A DNA stretch of 64,000 nucleotides from Variovorax sp. N23 (GCF_025486315.1 NZ_JAOOPY010000018.1:50062-114061); one strand, 5' to 3'; positions 17,116 through 25,417 are shown, counted from the stretch's first letter. The notes: generated from the letters alone by a model not told the origin. A program made the numbers and translations.

Positions 17116-17138
17116 CAAATAGCAGTGATTCTCATTTG
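17116..17138. promoter_or_regulatory. Fur-like box upstream of the PepSY-led operon
   Basis: Inverted repeat CAAAT...ATTTG enclosing TGATTCTCATT, which on the other strand reads AATGAGAATCA, a common betaproteobacterial Fur-box core. A TAGAAT hexamer (17145-17150) follows, 12 bases before the ATG. Together they suggest iron repression of the whole 17.2-21.6 kb operon. Confidence 0.6.
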
Positions 17139-17162
17139 TAAGGCTAGAATTCTCGCCTTCAA

Positions 17163-17812
17163 ATGACCTCCACCGCCTCCCCCGACAACCGCCGCCGCGC
17201 CTATTGGCTCAAGACCCTGCACGAATGGCATTGGGTGAGTTCGGCGCTTTGCCTGATCGGCATGGTCCTTTTCAGCGTCACGGGCCTCACGCTGAACCAC
17301 GCCTCGCAGATCGAAGCCAGGCCTGAGGTCACCACCCTGCGCGGCGAGGTCGACGACAGGCTGCGCGCACACCTCGAACAACAGGCCGTCGAAGTCCGAA
17401 CGAGCCGCAAGGGCAAGGCGGCGCTGCCGTCCGAGCTTCGGGCCTGGGTCGACAAGACCTGGCAGATCGACACCGGCGACGGCGAAGCCGAATGGTCGGA
17501 AGACGAGGTCTATCTCTCGCTCCCCGCCCTGGTGGCGATGCCTGGCTGCGGGTAAGCCTCGGCGATGGGGACATCGAATACGAACGCACCGACCGCGGCT
17601 GGATTTCCTATCTGAACGACCTGCACAAGGGCCGCCACACGGGCGCGGCCTGGAGCTGGTTCATCGACATCTTTGCAGCTGCGGCGCTGGTGTTCTCTAT
17701 CACCGGCCTCTTCATTCTGAAGATGCACGCCGGCAACCGCCCCTTCACCTGGCCAATGGTCGGCATGGGTCTGGTCATCCCGGTGCTGCTCGCGCTGCTG
17801 TTCATTCACTAG
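17163..17812 (+). pseudogene. PepSY-associated TM helix protein, frameshifted in this sequence
   Basis: Two overlapping frames together encode one inner-membrane protein of about 215 residues of the PepSY-associated transmembrane-helix family. The first frame (17163-17555) has the family start YWLKTLHEWHWVSSALCLIGMVLFSVTGLTLNHA with one membrane helix, and runs out of register after EVYLSLP. The second continues RPGGDAWLRVSLGDGDIEYERTDRGWISYLNDLHKGRHTG and two more membrane helices, ending at 17812. Adding one C to the CCCC run at 17522-17525 restores a single frame. This is either a real null mutation or a sequencing/assembly error. PepSY proteins of this kind carry electrons across the membrane or anchor periplasmic redox partners. 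It is the first gene of an iron-reduction operon. Confidence 0.85.
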
Positions 17813-17834
17813 TTCGTCCCAAGAAAGGTTTCCC

Positions 17835-18362
17835 GTGCAAGTCCGCTACTCCCTGGCCATTCCCGCGCTCGCGGCCCTGTTCGGCGTTCCCGCCGTCGCC
17901 GCCGGCCTCGGCGCGAGCATCGAGGTGCCGCGCCTGAACGCCTCCGAATACCACCGCCCCTACGTGGCCGCATGGATCGAACGGGCGGACAACAGCGTCG
18001 CCGCCACCGTGGCTGTCTGGTACGACGTTCGCACGCGGACGAACAACCCCGAAGGTGAAGGCACCAAGTGGCTCAAGGACCTGCGCCAATGGTGGCGCCG
18101 CACGGGCCGCGAACTGCAGGTACCGATCGACGGCGTGACCAGTGCGACCAAACCCGCCGGCACCCATGCGGTCAGTCTCCCCGACGCCGCCGCCGCGAAG
18201 CTCGCACCGGGGGCCTACAAGTTCGTGGTCGAGGCCGCACGAGAAGTCGGCGGTCGCGAGGTCGTGTCCGTCCCCTTCCAATGGCCGCCCACCAAGGCCG
18301 ACCAGCAGCGCGCCAGCGGCAGCACCGAGCTGGGTGACATCAAGCTCGACCTCAAGCCCTGA
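17835..18362 (+). CDS. DUF2271 periplasmic protein with candidate flavinylation motif
   Basis: A 175-residue exported protein of the DUF2271 family, starting at GTG with an AAGAAAGG ribosome-binding site. The signal peptide is about residues 1-23, cleaved near AVAAG. The mature part has the family blocks HRPYVAAWIE, TVAVWYD and KWLKDLRQWWRRTGR. Residues 99-105 read D-G-V-T-S-A-T, closely matching the ApbE target pattern D-x-x-[ST]-[GS]-A-T, in which the last threonine (T105) would receive FMN. An ApbE gene lies two genes downstream in the same operon. I infer a periplasmic FMN-carrying electron carrier that takes electrons from the PepSY protein. The family assignment is firm; the flavinylation is inference. 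Confidence 0.85.
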   Translation: MQVRYSLAIPALAALFGVPAVAAGLGASIEVPRLNASEYHRPYVAAWIERADNSVAATVAVWYDVRTRTNNPEGEGTKWLKDLRQWWRRTGRELQVPIDGVTSATKPAGTHAVSLPDAAAAKLAPGAYKFVVEAAREVGGREVVSVPFQWPPTKADQQRASGSTELGDIKLDLKP

Positions 18363-18397
18363 GCGTCCACCCGATCCCCCTCACCGGAAAGTCCATC

Positions 18398-19204
18398 ATG
18401 ACCTTGTCTCTCCGCACCCTCGCTTTCGCCACCGCCTTGACGGCCGTCGGCATGGCCCACGCGCACAACGCCTGGCTGCTGCCTTCGACAACGGTACTGT
18501 CCAAGCCCGACACCATCTCGGTCGACGCCGCCGTCTCGAACGACCTCTTCGTCGCCAACCACGCCGCGATGCGTCTGGACAACCTGCTGATCACCGCACC
18601 CGACGGCAGCACGGTCAAGCCCGAGTCGGAGGCCAAGCTCAAGCACCGCAGCGTGTTCGACGTGAACGTCGGCGCACCGGGCACCTACCGCATCGCGGTC
18701 GTCAATGCCGGTGGCTTCGCGAGCTGGAAGGACAAGGCCACCGGTCAGCAGAAACGCGCCCGCGGCACACCCGAGTCGCTCGCCAAGGAGATCCCGGCCG
18801 ATGCGCAGGACGTGACGGTCACGCAATCGGTGGGCCGCATCGAGACCTTCGTGACGGTGGGCAAGCCCTCGGCACCGAAGCCGATCGGCCAGGGCCTCGA
18901 GATGGTGTCGACCGGCGGCGCGTTCACCGATCTCGCCAAGGGCGAGAAGGCCACCTTCGCGCTGCACATCGACGGTCAGCCCGCCAAGGACCTCGAAGTG
19001 ACCGTGACGGCCGGCAACACGCAATACCGCGACCAGCTCGCAGAAACGAAGGTCAAGACCGACGACAAGGGCCAGTTCAGCGTGACCTGGCCCACCGCCG
19101 GCATGTACTGGATCGACGCCAGCACCATGGACAACAAGACGACGATGCCGCAGGCCAAGGAGCGCCGCCTGAGCTATGCGGCGACCGTGGAAGTGATGCC
19201 CTGA
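18398..19204 (+). CDS. DUF4198 exported protein
   Basis: A 268-residue secreted protein of the DUF4198 family, which has Ig-like beta domains and is often encoded near metal uptake genes. The signal peptide is about 1-22, ending VGMAHAH. The mature protein begins with the conserved HNAWLLPS block. Two beta-rich domains follow (about 25-130 and 150-268), the second with the DDKGQFSVTWPTAGMYWIDA element. No cysteine pair or haem motif is seen. It lies 35 bases after the DUF2271 gene and 11 before apbE. A structural or metal-binding role in the periplasmic iron-reduction complex is inferred; the biochemical function is unknown. Confidence 0.85.
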   Translation: MTLSLRTLAFATALTAVGMAHAHNAWLLPSTTVLSKPDTISVDAAVSNDLFVANHAAMRLDNLLITAPDGSTVKPESEAKLKHRSVFDVNVGAPGTYRIAVVNAGGFASWKDKATGQQKRARGTPESLAKEIPADAQDVTVTQSVGRIETFVTVGKPSAPKPIGQGLEMVSTGGAFTDLAKGEKATFALHIDGQPAKDLEVTVTAGNTQYRDQLAETKVKTDDKGQFSVTWPTAGMYWIDASTMDNKTTMPQAKERRLSYAATVEVMP

Positions 19205-19215
19205 GCCTGCCGGCA

Positions 19216-20235
19216 GTGCGTTCGCAGGTACCTCTCTCCTTCGCCACCTGGCGCGCCGGCGGCTATGCGAACGCGGCCATGCCGCGCGTGGCCGACCCTT
19301 CCCGCCTCCAGTCGCTGGCCGGCCGTACCATGGGCACCATCTGGTCGCTCCGGTTCGACAACCCGTCGATGCGGTCGCACGACGCGGTCCGCGCCGCCGT
19401 GACCGACGCGCTCGACCGGGTGGTCGCGCAGATGAGTACCTGGGAGCCGGCGTCCGACATCAGCCGCTACAACGCGGCCGCAGCCGGCACCCGCCAGGCG
19501 CTGCCCGCTGCGTTCGCCGATGTGCTGGCCTGTGCGCTGTACTGGGCCGAGGCAAGCGGCGGCGCCATCGACCCGACGGTTGGCCCGTTGGTCGCGTTGT
19601 GGGGCTTCGGCGCGCAGGCCGCGAATGATCACCGTCCCCCTGCCCGGGCCGCCCTGGCCGGCGCCCGCGCACGCACGGGCTGGCAACGACTGGCCTTCGA
19701 TGCGGCCGACAGGCACATCACCCAACCCGGCGGCCTGCAACTGGATCTGTCCGGCGTCGCCAAGGGCTTCGCCGTGGACCAGGTGGCCGACGCTCTCGCC
19801 GCGATCGGTCTGCAGGACTTCCTGGTGGAGGTCGGCGGCGAATTGCGGGCCGCGGGCCGACGCCCCGACGGCCAACCTTGGCGCGTGCGGCTCGATACGC
19901 CGATCGACACCCTGCCTCCCGTGACACTGACCGACCTATCCATCGCCACCTCCGGCGACCGCTGGCACGCGCATGAACACGCCGGCCGTCGCTGGTCGCA
20001 CACCATCGACCCGCGCAGCGGCAAGCCGGCCTCGCAGGCACTGACCTCGGTCACGGTGCTGCATGCGCACTGCATGCACGCGGACGCCCTCGCGACCGCC
20101 CTCACCGTGCTCGGACCGAGCGACGGCGCCGACTTCGCGGCGCGCCACGACGTCGCGGCGCTCTTCGTCTGCCGCACAGCCAACGCGGGTCACCGCGCCA
20201 TCGCCACCCCCGCCTGGACGGCGCGTGTTTCATGA
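19216..20235 (+). CDS. apbE: FAD:protein FMN transferase (ApbE)
   Basis: Transfers FMN from FAD onto a threonine of a target protein outside the cytoplasm. Family blocks are LAGRTMGTIWSLRF near the start, AMSTWEPASDISRYNA-like segment (here QMSTWEPASDISRYN), GGLQLDLSGVAKGFAVDQVADAL, the DFLVEVGGELRAAGRRPDG block and WSHTIDPRSGKPASQALTSVTVL with the metal/FAD-binding region. Length is about 339 residues from the GTG at 19216, 11 bases after the previous stop; an ATG at 19279 (318 residues) is the alternative and neither has a strong ribosome-binding site. I see no typical lipoprotein signal, so export may rely on an undetected signal or on Tat/Sec at the N-terminus. The candidate substrate is the DUF2271 protein of the same operon. 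Confidence 0.93.
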   Translation: MRSQVPLSFATWRAGGYANAAMPRVADPSRLQSLAGRTMGTIWSLRFDNPSMRSHDAVRAAVTDALDRVVAQMSTWEPASDISRYNAAAAGTRQALPAAFADVLACALYWAEASGGAIDPTVGPLVALWGFGAQAANDHRPPARAALAGARARTGWQRLAFDAADRHITQPGGLQLDLSGVAKGFAVDQVADALAAIGLQDFLVEVGGELRAAGRRPDGQPWRVRLDTPIDTLPPVTLTDLSIATSGDRWHAHEHAGRRWSHTIDPRSGKPASQALTSVTVLHAHCMHADALATALTVLGPSDGADFAARHDVAALFVCRTANAGHRAIATPAWTARVS

Positions 20236-20276
20236 CCGACCTCCCGCCGACGCGACGCCCTTTTCGCAGCTGATCG

Positions 20277-21626
20277 ATGACAGCGCCTCTCCATCGCATC
20301 GGGGCTGCGGGCCTTCTCGTGCTCGCGTACGCGGCCATGTGCCTGGCGATCTGGTGGCGCCAGCGCCGTCGCCGTGCCGCGGCCGCCAGTGCCGCCGCGG
20401 TGCTGGCCTGCGACGGCGCGCCATCGACGGTGCTGGTCGTCTTCGCCACGCAGACCGGGCAGGCCGAGGCAATCGCCTGGCAGACCGGCCGTGCGCTGCA
20501 TGCCCAGGGCACACCGGTGCGCGTGCTCTCGCTGAACGACCTCGACGTCACGACCTTGCGCGCCGCACAGCGTGCCCTCTTCGTGGTCAGCACCTACGGC
20601 GAAGGCGACGCGCCGGACGGCGCGAGCCTGTTCACCGAACGCTGTATGGGCACGGTCGAAGCGCTGCCGGCGCTGCGCTACGCCCTGCTCGCACTGGGCG
20701 ACCGCCAATACGCCCATTTCTGCGGCTTCGGCCGCGCGCTCGATGCCTGGCTGCAATCCACCGGTGCCGTGCCCGTGGCCCCTCGCATCGAGGTCGACAA
20801 CGGCGACCCCGTCGCGCTGGCGGACTGGCATGCGCAATGGGGCGGCGGCGCATCCGAGACCGATGACGACTTCGCGCCTTGGCGGCTGGTCACCCGCGAG
20901 CTGCTCAATCCGGGCAGCGAAGGCGGCCCGGTCTACCACCTCGGCTTCCAGGCGCCACACGGCGCGGCGCCCGACTGGCAGTCCGGCGACCTGGTGCAGG
21001 TCGCGCTGACCAGCGACCCGTCGCGACCGCGCGACTACTCCGTCGCCTCGATTCCGTCGGATGGCGAACTGCAACTGCTGGTGCGACAGGAACGCCATCC
21101 CGACGGCACGCTGGGTGCGGCCTCCGGCCTGCTGACTTCCACACTCGCACTCGGCGACACCGTCGCCATGCGCCTGCGGCCGCACCCGAACTTCCGCCTC
21201 GGCGACAACGCCGAGCGGCCGTTGATTCTGATCGGCAACGGCACGGGCCTGGCGGGCCTGCGCGGTCACCTTCGCGCCCGGGCAGCGGCCGGCCAGCACG
21301 AGAACTGGCTCGTCTTCGGTGAACGCCGCGCGACCCACGACGCTCTGTGCCGGGGCGAACTCGACGCATGGCAGGCCAGCGGCGTGCTGCGTCGGCTCGA
21401 CATGGCCTTCTCGCGCGATCAGGCGGAATCCGTTTATGTGCAGCACCGATTGCTGCAGGCGGCCGACGAGGTTCAGGCATGGCTGGCGCGCGGCGCGGCG
21501 GTCTATGTGTGCGGCAGCCTGCAAGGCATGGCCGGCGGCGTCGATGCCGCGCTGCGCCAGATCGCCGGCGAGCGACAGATGCGCGAACTGATCGGCAGCG
21601 GGCGCTATCGCCGGGACGTCTACTGA
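20277..21626 (+). CDS. Membrane-anchored flavodoxin/ferredoxin-reductase type flavoprotein
   Basis: A 449-residue diflavin reductase related to sulfite reductase alpha and cytochrome P450 reductase. One N-terminal membrane helix (about 8-27) is followed by RQRRRR, which places the C-terminal enzyme in the cytosol by the positive-inside rule. The flavodoxin domain (about 50-190) has FATQTGQAEAIA and STYGEGDAPD. The FAD domain has the RDYSVAS motif. The NADPH domain has GNGTGLAGLRGHL and VCGSLQGMAGG and ends in an aromatic residue. It is the last gene of the PepSY-DUF2271-DUF4198-ApbE operon. I infer that it feeds NAD(P)H electrons into the PepSY protein for periplasmic ferric-siderophore reduction. 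Confidence 0.9.
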   Translation: MTAPLHRIGAAGLLVLAYAAMCLAIWWRQRRRRAAAASAAAVLACDGAPSTVLVVFATQTGQAEAIAWQTGRALHAQGTPVRVLSLNDLDVTTLRAAQRALFVVSTYGEGDAPDGASLFTERCMGTVEALPALRYALLALGDRQYAHFCGFGRALDAWLQSTGAVPVAPRIEVDNGDPVALADWHAQWGGGASETDDDFAPWRLVTRELLNPGSEGGPVYHLGFQAPHGAAPDWQSGDLVQVALTSDPSRPRDYSVASIPSDGELQLLVRQERHPDGTLGAASGLLTSTLALGDTVAMRLRPHPNFRLGDNAERPLILIGNGTGLAGLRGHLRARAAAGQHENWLVFGERRATHDALCRGELDAWQASGVLRRLDMAFSRDQAESVYVQHRLLQAADEVQAWLARGAAVYVCGSLQGMAGGVDAALRQIAGERQMRELIGSGRYRRDVY

Positions 21627-21748
21627 GCGCGCGGTCAGCCGCTTGAAGTTGGCGAAGCCATCGCCGCAAGGCGCGGCCGGCAAGTTGTCTCGCAGCAACA
21701 TCCAGAGGAAATTTGTCATCCCGTGAGAGGGCGTGCAACAAAAGGTAT

Positions 21749-21763
21749 TGATAGTCATTATCA
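21749..21763. promoter_or_regulatory. Fur box upstream of the TonB-dependent receptor
   Basis: TGATA-N5-TATCA inverted repeat, a close match to the Fur consensus (13 of 19 positions when aligned to the E. coli 19-mer, 21750-21768). It lies in the 266-base gap between the flavoprotein and receptor genes, 130 bases before the ATG. Nothing else is seen in that gap. Confidence 0.75.
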
Positions 21764-21892
21764 TTCCTGGCGCTCCCGCGTCGCGTTTTCGCCCCGGGCG
21801 TCTCCACCCAGCCAATCCGCCCGACGCGCCCGCGCGTCTGAAGCCGGACCCGCCAGTCGAGTTCTCAATTGCCGCCCAACTCGGAGAATTCC

Positions 21893-24223
21893 ATGGCACA
21901 CATCAGAAGCCGCAAGCATGCCGTCGCGCGCACGGCCCCGCCCTTGAGCAGCGCCGCCGCCGCAGCCCTCGTCGCATTTGCACTGCCTGCGGCAGCACAG
22001 ACCACCACCGCCAACACACTTCAGGAAGTGCGCGTGCAGGACAGTGCAGCGCCCGACTACAAAGCCGACAACTCCGCCAATACGAAATTCACGGCGCCGT
22101 TGGTCGACACCCCGCAGACCATCTCGGTGATCAAGGAACAGGTCCTGCGCGAACAAGGCGCAACGACGCTGACCGAAGCGCTGCGCAACACGCCCGGCGC
22201 CAGCACCTTCTTCCTCGGCGAGAACGGCAACACCAGCACCGGCGACGCGATCTACATGCGCGGCTTCGACAGTTCCAGCAGCATCTTCGTCGACGGCATC
22301 CGCGACCTGGGCTCCGTCTCGCGCGACACCTTCAACATCGAGCAGGTCGAGATCGTGAAAGGCCCGGCCGGCACCGATGTCGGACGCACGTCGCCGACCG
22401 GCTACATCAACATGATCACCAAGAAGCCTACGCTCGAAGACAGCTTCTCGGGCTCGGTCGGCTTCGGCAGCGCCGACTTCAAGCGCGGCAGCATCGACTG
22501 GAACAAGTCGCTGAGCGGCGAGAACGGCATCGGCGCCGCCTTCCGCCTGAACGCCGTGGTCGAAGACTCGGACGTGGCGGGGCGCGACGACGTCAAGAAC
22601 AAGCGCAGCGCCTTCGCGCCGTCGATCGCCCTCGGCCTCAACAGCCCCACACGCCTGTACTTCGACTATGTGCACGTGGACCAGGACAACGTGCCCGACG
22701 GCGGCGTGCCCACCATCGGCCTGCCGGGCTACCGCGCGCCGGACGGACGCAGCTACCTCAGCAGCGCCGCACGGGTGAACTCGTCGAACTTCTACGGCAC
22801 CACCTCGGACTTCGACAAGGTCAAGTCCGACATGTTCACCGCACGCGTCGAGCATGACCTCACCCCCGACGTGACCCTGCGCAACACCACCCGCTACGGC
22901 AAGACCTCGCAGGACTACATGCTGAGCGCCTTCATGGGCAACACCGCCAACCTGAACACCACGACCGGCGGGGCCACGCCCGGCAATCCCGCCAGTTGGA
23001 CGATCGCGCGCAGCCTGCCGACCAACAAAGACCAGGTCAACAAGATCTTCACCAACCAGACCAATGTCAGCGCCAAGTTCGACACCGGCAGTCTGAGCCA
23101 CTCGCTCAACGCCGGCATCGAACTGACCCACGAGGAGCAGGACAGCAATGGCTACTTCGGGGCCAATGCAACGGCCAACGGCACCGCGGTGGGCAATGGC
23201 TCCTGGCCCGCGGCCAACCTCTACAACCCCAACCCGAATGTGAGCGGCTACCGCCGCATCCGCAACGGCGCCGACAGCAAGGGCAGCACCGACACGGCGG
23301 CGCTCTACGTGTTCGACACCATCAAGCTCAATGAGAAATGGCAGTTGACCGGCGGGCTGCGCTTCGATCACTACAGCACCGACTACCAGGCCGCCACCCG
23401 GTCGACCGCGGCGAGCAACCCGACCCTGCCGGTCGGCACGCTGGTGTCGTCGTCGCTGCACACGGGCGACAACCTGGTGACCGGCAAGCTCGGCGTGGTC
23501 TACAAACCGGCCGAGAACGGCAGCATCTATGCCGCCTACGGCACGGCCGCACAGCCACCGGGCGGCGCCAACTTCTCGCTGAGCACGTCGGCCAACAGCG
23601 CGGCCAATGTCAACTACGAGCCGCAGAAGGCCAAGACCGCCGAGGTGGGCACCAAGTGGGACCTGATCGACAAGAAGCTGGCCGTGACGGCCGCGCTCTA
23701 TCGCACCGAGGTCACCAATGAAGTGGTGCAGGACCCGACCAACACCGCCGTGTACTACCAGACCGGCAAGAAGCGCGTGCAGGGCATCGAGTTGGGCCTG
23801 TCGGGTGCGATCACGCCGAACTGGGGCGCCAGCGCGGGCTTCACCACCATGAACACCAGGGTGGCGAGCGGGCCGACGGTGCTGGCGGACGGCGGTACGG
23901 CACTGGCCTACACACCCAAGAACGCCTTTACGTCCTGGACCACCTACCGACTGCCCTTCGGCCTGACCATCGGCGCCGGTGCGCGCTTCAACGGCAAGCT
24001 GCTGCGCGGCAGCGACGGTGCCGTGGGTACGCCCGCTTCGGTCGATTCGTACTGGGTGGTCGACGCCATGGCTTCCTATCGAATCAGCAAGAACGTCGAC
24101 CTGCAGTTCAATGTGTACAACGTGTTCGACAAGGAATACGTCGCAGCCATCAACAAGAGCGGCTACCGCTACACGCCGGGCGCCCCGCGCACGGCCCGCA
24201 TCACCGCCAATTTCACTTTCTGA
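21893..24223 (+). CDS. TonB-dependent siderophore receptor (Fiu/catecholate type)
   Basis: A 776-residue outer-membrane receptor. The signal peptide is about 1-38, ending PAAAQ. The plug domain starts near TLQEVRVQDSAAPDY and has the DTPQTISVIKEQVLREQGATTLTEALRNTPGAS block. The 22-strand barrel ends in the standard aromatic TARITANFTF, phenylalanine last. The ATG at 21893 is chosen because GGAG sits 8 bases ahead. The piuC-type gene immediately downstream mirrors the E. coli fiu-ybiX arrangement, so a catecholate or monomeric catechol-type ligand is likely; the exact ligand is unknown. Preceded by a Fur box and followed by a strong terminator. Confidence 0.94.
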   Translation: MAHIRSRKHAVARTAPPLSSAAAAALVAFALPAAAQTTTANTLQEVRVQDSAAPDYKADNSANTKFTAPLVDTPQTISVIKEQVLREQGATTLTEALRNTPGASTFFLGENGNTSTGDAIYMRGFDSSSSIFVDGIRDLGSVSRDTFNIEQVEIVKGPAGTDVGRTSPTGYINMITKKPTLEDSFSGSVGFGSADFKRGSIDWNKSLSGENGIGAAFRLNAVVEDSDVAGRDDVKNKRSAFAPSIALGLNSPTRLYFDYVHVDQDNVPDGGVPTIGLPGYRAPDGRSYLSSAARVNSSNFYGTTSDFDKVKSDMFTARVEHDLTPDVTLRNTTRYGKTSQDYMLSAFMGNTANLNTTTGGATPGNPASWTIARSLPTNKDQVNKIFTNQTNVSAKFDTGSLSHSLNAGIELTHEEQDSNGYFGANATANGTAVGNGSWPAANLYNPNPNVSGYRRIRNGADSKGSTDTAALYVFDTIKLNEKWQLTGGLRFDHYSTDYQAATRSTAASNPTLPVGTLVSSSLHTGDNLVTGKLGVVYKPAENGSIYAAYGTAAQPPGGANFSLSTSANSAANVNYEPQKAKTAEVGTKWDLIDKKLAVTAALYRTEVTNEVVQDPTNTAVYYQTGKKRVQGIELGLSGAITPNWGASAGFTTMNTRVASGPTVLADGGTALAYTPKNAFTSWTTYRLPFGLTIGAGARFNGKLLRGSDGAVGTPASVDSYWVVDAMASYRISKNVDLQFNVYNVFDKEYVAAINKSGYRYTPGAPRTARITANFTF

Positions 24224-24263
24224 GCCTGATCAAAACGTCGCACTGCATGCGGTGCGACACTCG

Positions 24264-24291
24264 AGCCCCGGCCCTTCGGCCGGGGCTTTTT
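24264..24291 (+). terminator. Rho-independent terminator after the siderophore receptor
   Basis: Perfect 10-bp stem AGCCCCGGCC-CTTC-GGCCGGGGCT then TTTT. It lies between the receptor and piuC, only 20 bases before the piuC start, so piuC expression depends on read-through or on a promoter inside the gap. Confidence 0.88.
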
Positions 24292-24311
24292 CCTTTGGAA
24301 AGCCTCACCTC

Positions 24312-24992
24312 ATGATGCTGCATGTCCCCGACGTATTGAGTTCCGCCGAAGTGCGCGGGTTGCGCGACGCGCTGGAGGCCGCCGAGTGGGTGGACGGCCG
24401 CGAAACAGTGGGCGCGCAGGGCGCACAGGTCAAGCACAACCGGCAGTTGCCTGAGCACTCCCCCGTCAGCCAGGAACTCGGCCGAAGCGTACTGGCCGCC
24501 CTGGCACGGCACCCGCTCTTCTTCTCCGCCGCACTGCCTCTGCGCTTCGTGCCGCCTCTCTTCAATCGCTACGAGGGTGGCGAAAACTACGGGCTGCACA
24601 TCGATGGTTCGGTACGCACGGTGCCGGGCACCGGCGTGCAGTTGCGCACCGACCTGTCGTGCACGCTCTTTCTCTGCGATCCGGACGACTACGAAGGGGG
24701 TGATATCGAAGTGGTGGACACCTACGGCACGCACGAGGTGAAGCTGCCGGCCGGCGACCTGATCCTGTACCCGTCGAGCAGCCTGCATCGGGTGCACCCC
24801 GTCACCCGCGGCGCGCGAATCTGTTCTTTCTTCTGGCTCCAGAGCATGGTCCGTGACGACCAGCGGCGCGGGATGCTCTTCGAGCTCGACCAGTCGATCC
24901 AGAAGTTAAGGGGCCGCCTGGGTGACACCGAAGAAACGGTGGCACTCACAGGCCACTACCACAACCTCCTCCGGATGTGGTCGGAGTTGTGA
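24312..24992 (+). CDS. piuC: PKHD-type Fe(II)/2-oxoglutarate hydroxylase PiuC
   Basis: A 226-residue dioxygenase of the PiuC/YbiX family, encoded beside iron-siderophore receptors; its substrate is not established. The iron ligands are H96 and D98 (GLHIDGS) and H159 (SSSLHRVHPV), and the 2-oxoglutarate arginine is R169-like in TRGARIC. FNRYEGGENYGLH and LFLCDPDDYEGGDIEV are family blocks. The ATG at 24312 opens MMLHVPDVLS, the family start; the frame is open farther upstream but overlaps the receptor. Length matches E. coli YbiX (225). Confidence 0.95.
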   Translation: MMLHVPDVLSSAEVRGLRDALEAAEWVDGRETVGAQGAQVKHNRQLPEHSPVSQELGRSVLAALARHPLFFSAALPLRFVPPLFNRYEGGENYGLHIDGSVRTVPGTGVQLRTDLSCTLFLCDPDDYEGGDIEVVDTYGTHEVKLPAGDLILYPSSSLHRVHPVTRGARICSFFWLQSMVRDDQRRGMLFELDQSIQKLRGRLGDTEETVALTGHYHNLLRMWSEL

Positions 24993-25033
24993 GCCGCAAG
25001 GCCGACCGGCCGTCAAGGGCAACGCCATAACAA

Positions 25034-25063
25034 TTGCAAATGCGACGAATTCGTATTTATAAT
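25034..25063 (+). promoter_or_regulatory. bfd promoter with Fur-like inverted repeat
   Basis: TTGCAA -35 (25034-25039) and perfect TATAAT -10 (25058-25063) at 18-base spacing, 40 bases before the ATG. Between them lies an inverted repeat AAATGCGA-N5-TCGTATTT (25038-25058) that resembles a degenerate Fur box. Occlusion of the promoter by Fur under iron excess is the natural reading. Confidence 0.6.
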
Positions 25064-25103
25064 CGGACTCCTTCAACCAGCCAGCCAAAGCGCCCTCACT
25101 GCC

Positions 25104-25376
25104 ATGATCGTCTGCGTGTGCCGCCGAGTGTCCGACCGGGAAATCGCCCGCCATGCGCGCGCCGGCATGACCTTCGACGAAGTGCAGTTTGAACTGGGGG
25201 TGGCCACGCAGTGCGGCCAATGCGAGGGATGCGCCCGCGACGTGGTCGCGCAGTGCAGCGCCTCGCATCCTGTCGCAGCGCTTCACCGCGGCGACGGGAC
25301 CCGGGCCATCCAGCTTGCCACTTCCATTCAGGAGAGCAACGCATGGAATTCCTCACGGCACTCGCTGGCAGCCTGA
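25104..25376 (+). CDS. bfd: Bacterioferritin-associated ferredoxin
   Basis: A 90-residue [2Fe-2S] protein that docks on bacterioferritin and reduces the stored iron for release. The cluster cysteines are C4, C6, C37 and C40 (CVC and CGQC), with one more cysteine at 43. The core (residues 1-65) matches Bfd. The C-terminal 25 residues (IQLATSIQESNAWNSSRHSLAA) are an extension beyond the usual 64-75 and may be loosely selected, since a 24-codon gene overlaps them in another frame. Strong promoter with Fur-like repeat upstream. Confidence 0.92.
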   Translation: MIVCVCRRVSDREIARHARAGMTFDEVQFELGVATQCGQCEGCARDVVAQCSASHPVAALHRGDGTRAIQLATSIQESNAWNSSRHSLAA

Positions 25377-25417
25377 TTTTCGTCGCCGGCTCGGTCTGGT
25401 GGATCTTTCGCAAGTAG
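25343..25417 (+). CDS. Predicted 24-residue single-pass membrane peptide
   Basis: A short open frame that overlaps the last 34 bases of bfd in a different frame. A well-placed GGAGAG lies 6 bases before its ATG. The product MEFLTALAGSLIFVAGSVWW + IFRK has one hydrophobic helix (about 4-22) and a basic C-terminus, so N-out/C-in insertion is expected. Position is between bfd and tonB in a Fur-type locus. No family is recognised. Evidence for translation is the ribosome-binding site and the coherent transmembrane composition; no homology was checked. Confidence 0.5.
   Translation: MEFLTALAGSLIFVAGSVWWIFRK

Noticed and set aside
21761..23461. 566-codon minus-strand open frame opposite the siderophore receptor
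   Set aside because: Shadow of the receptor gene; no domain, signal or ribosome-binding site.
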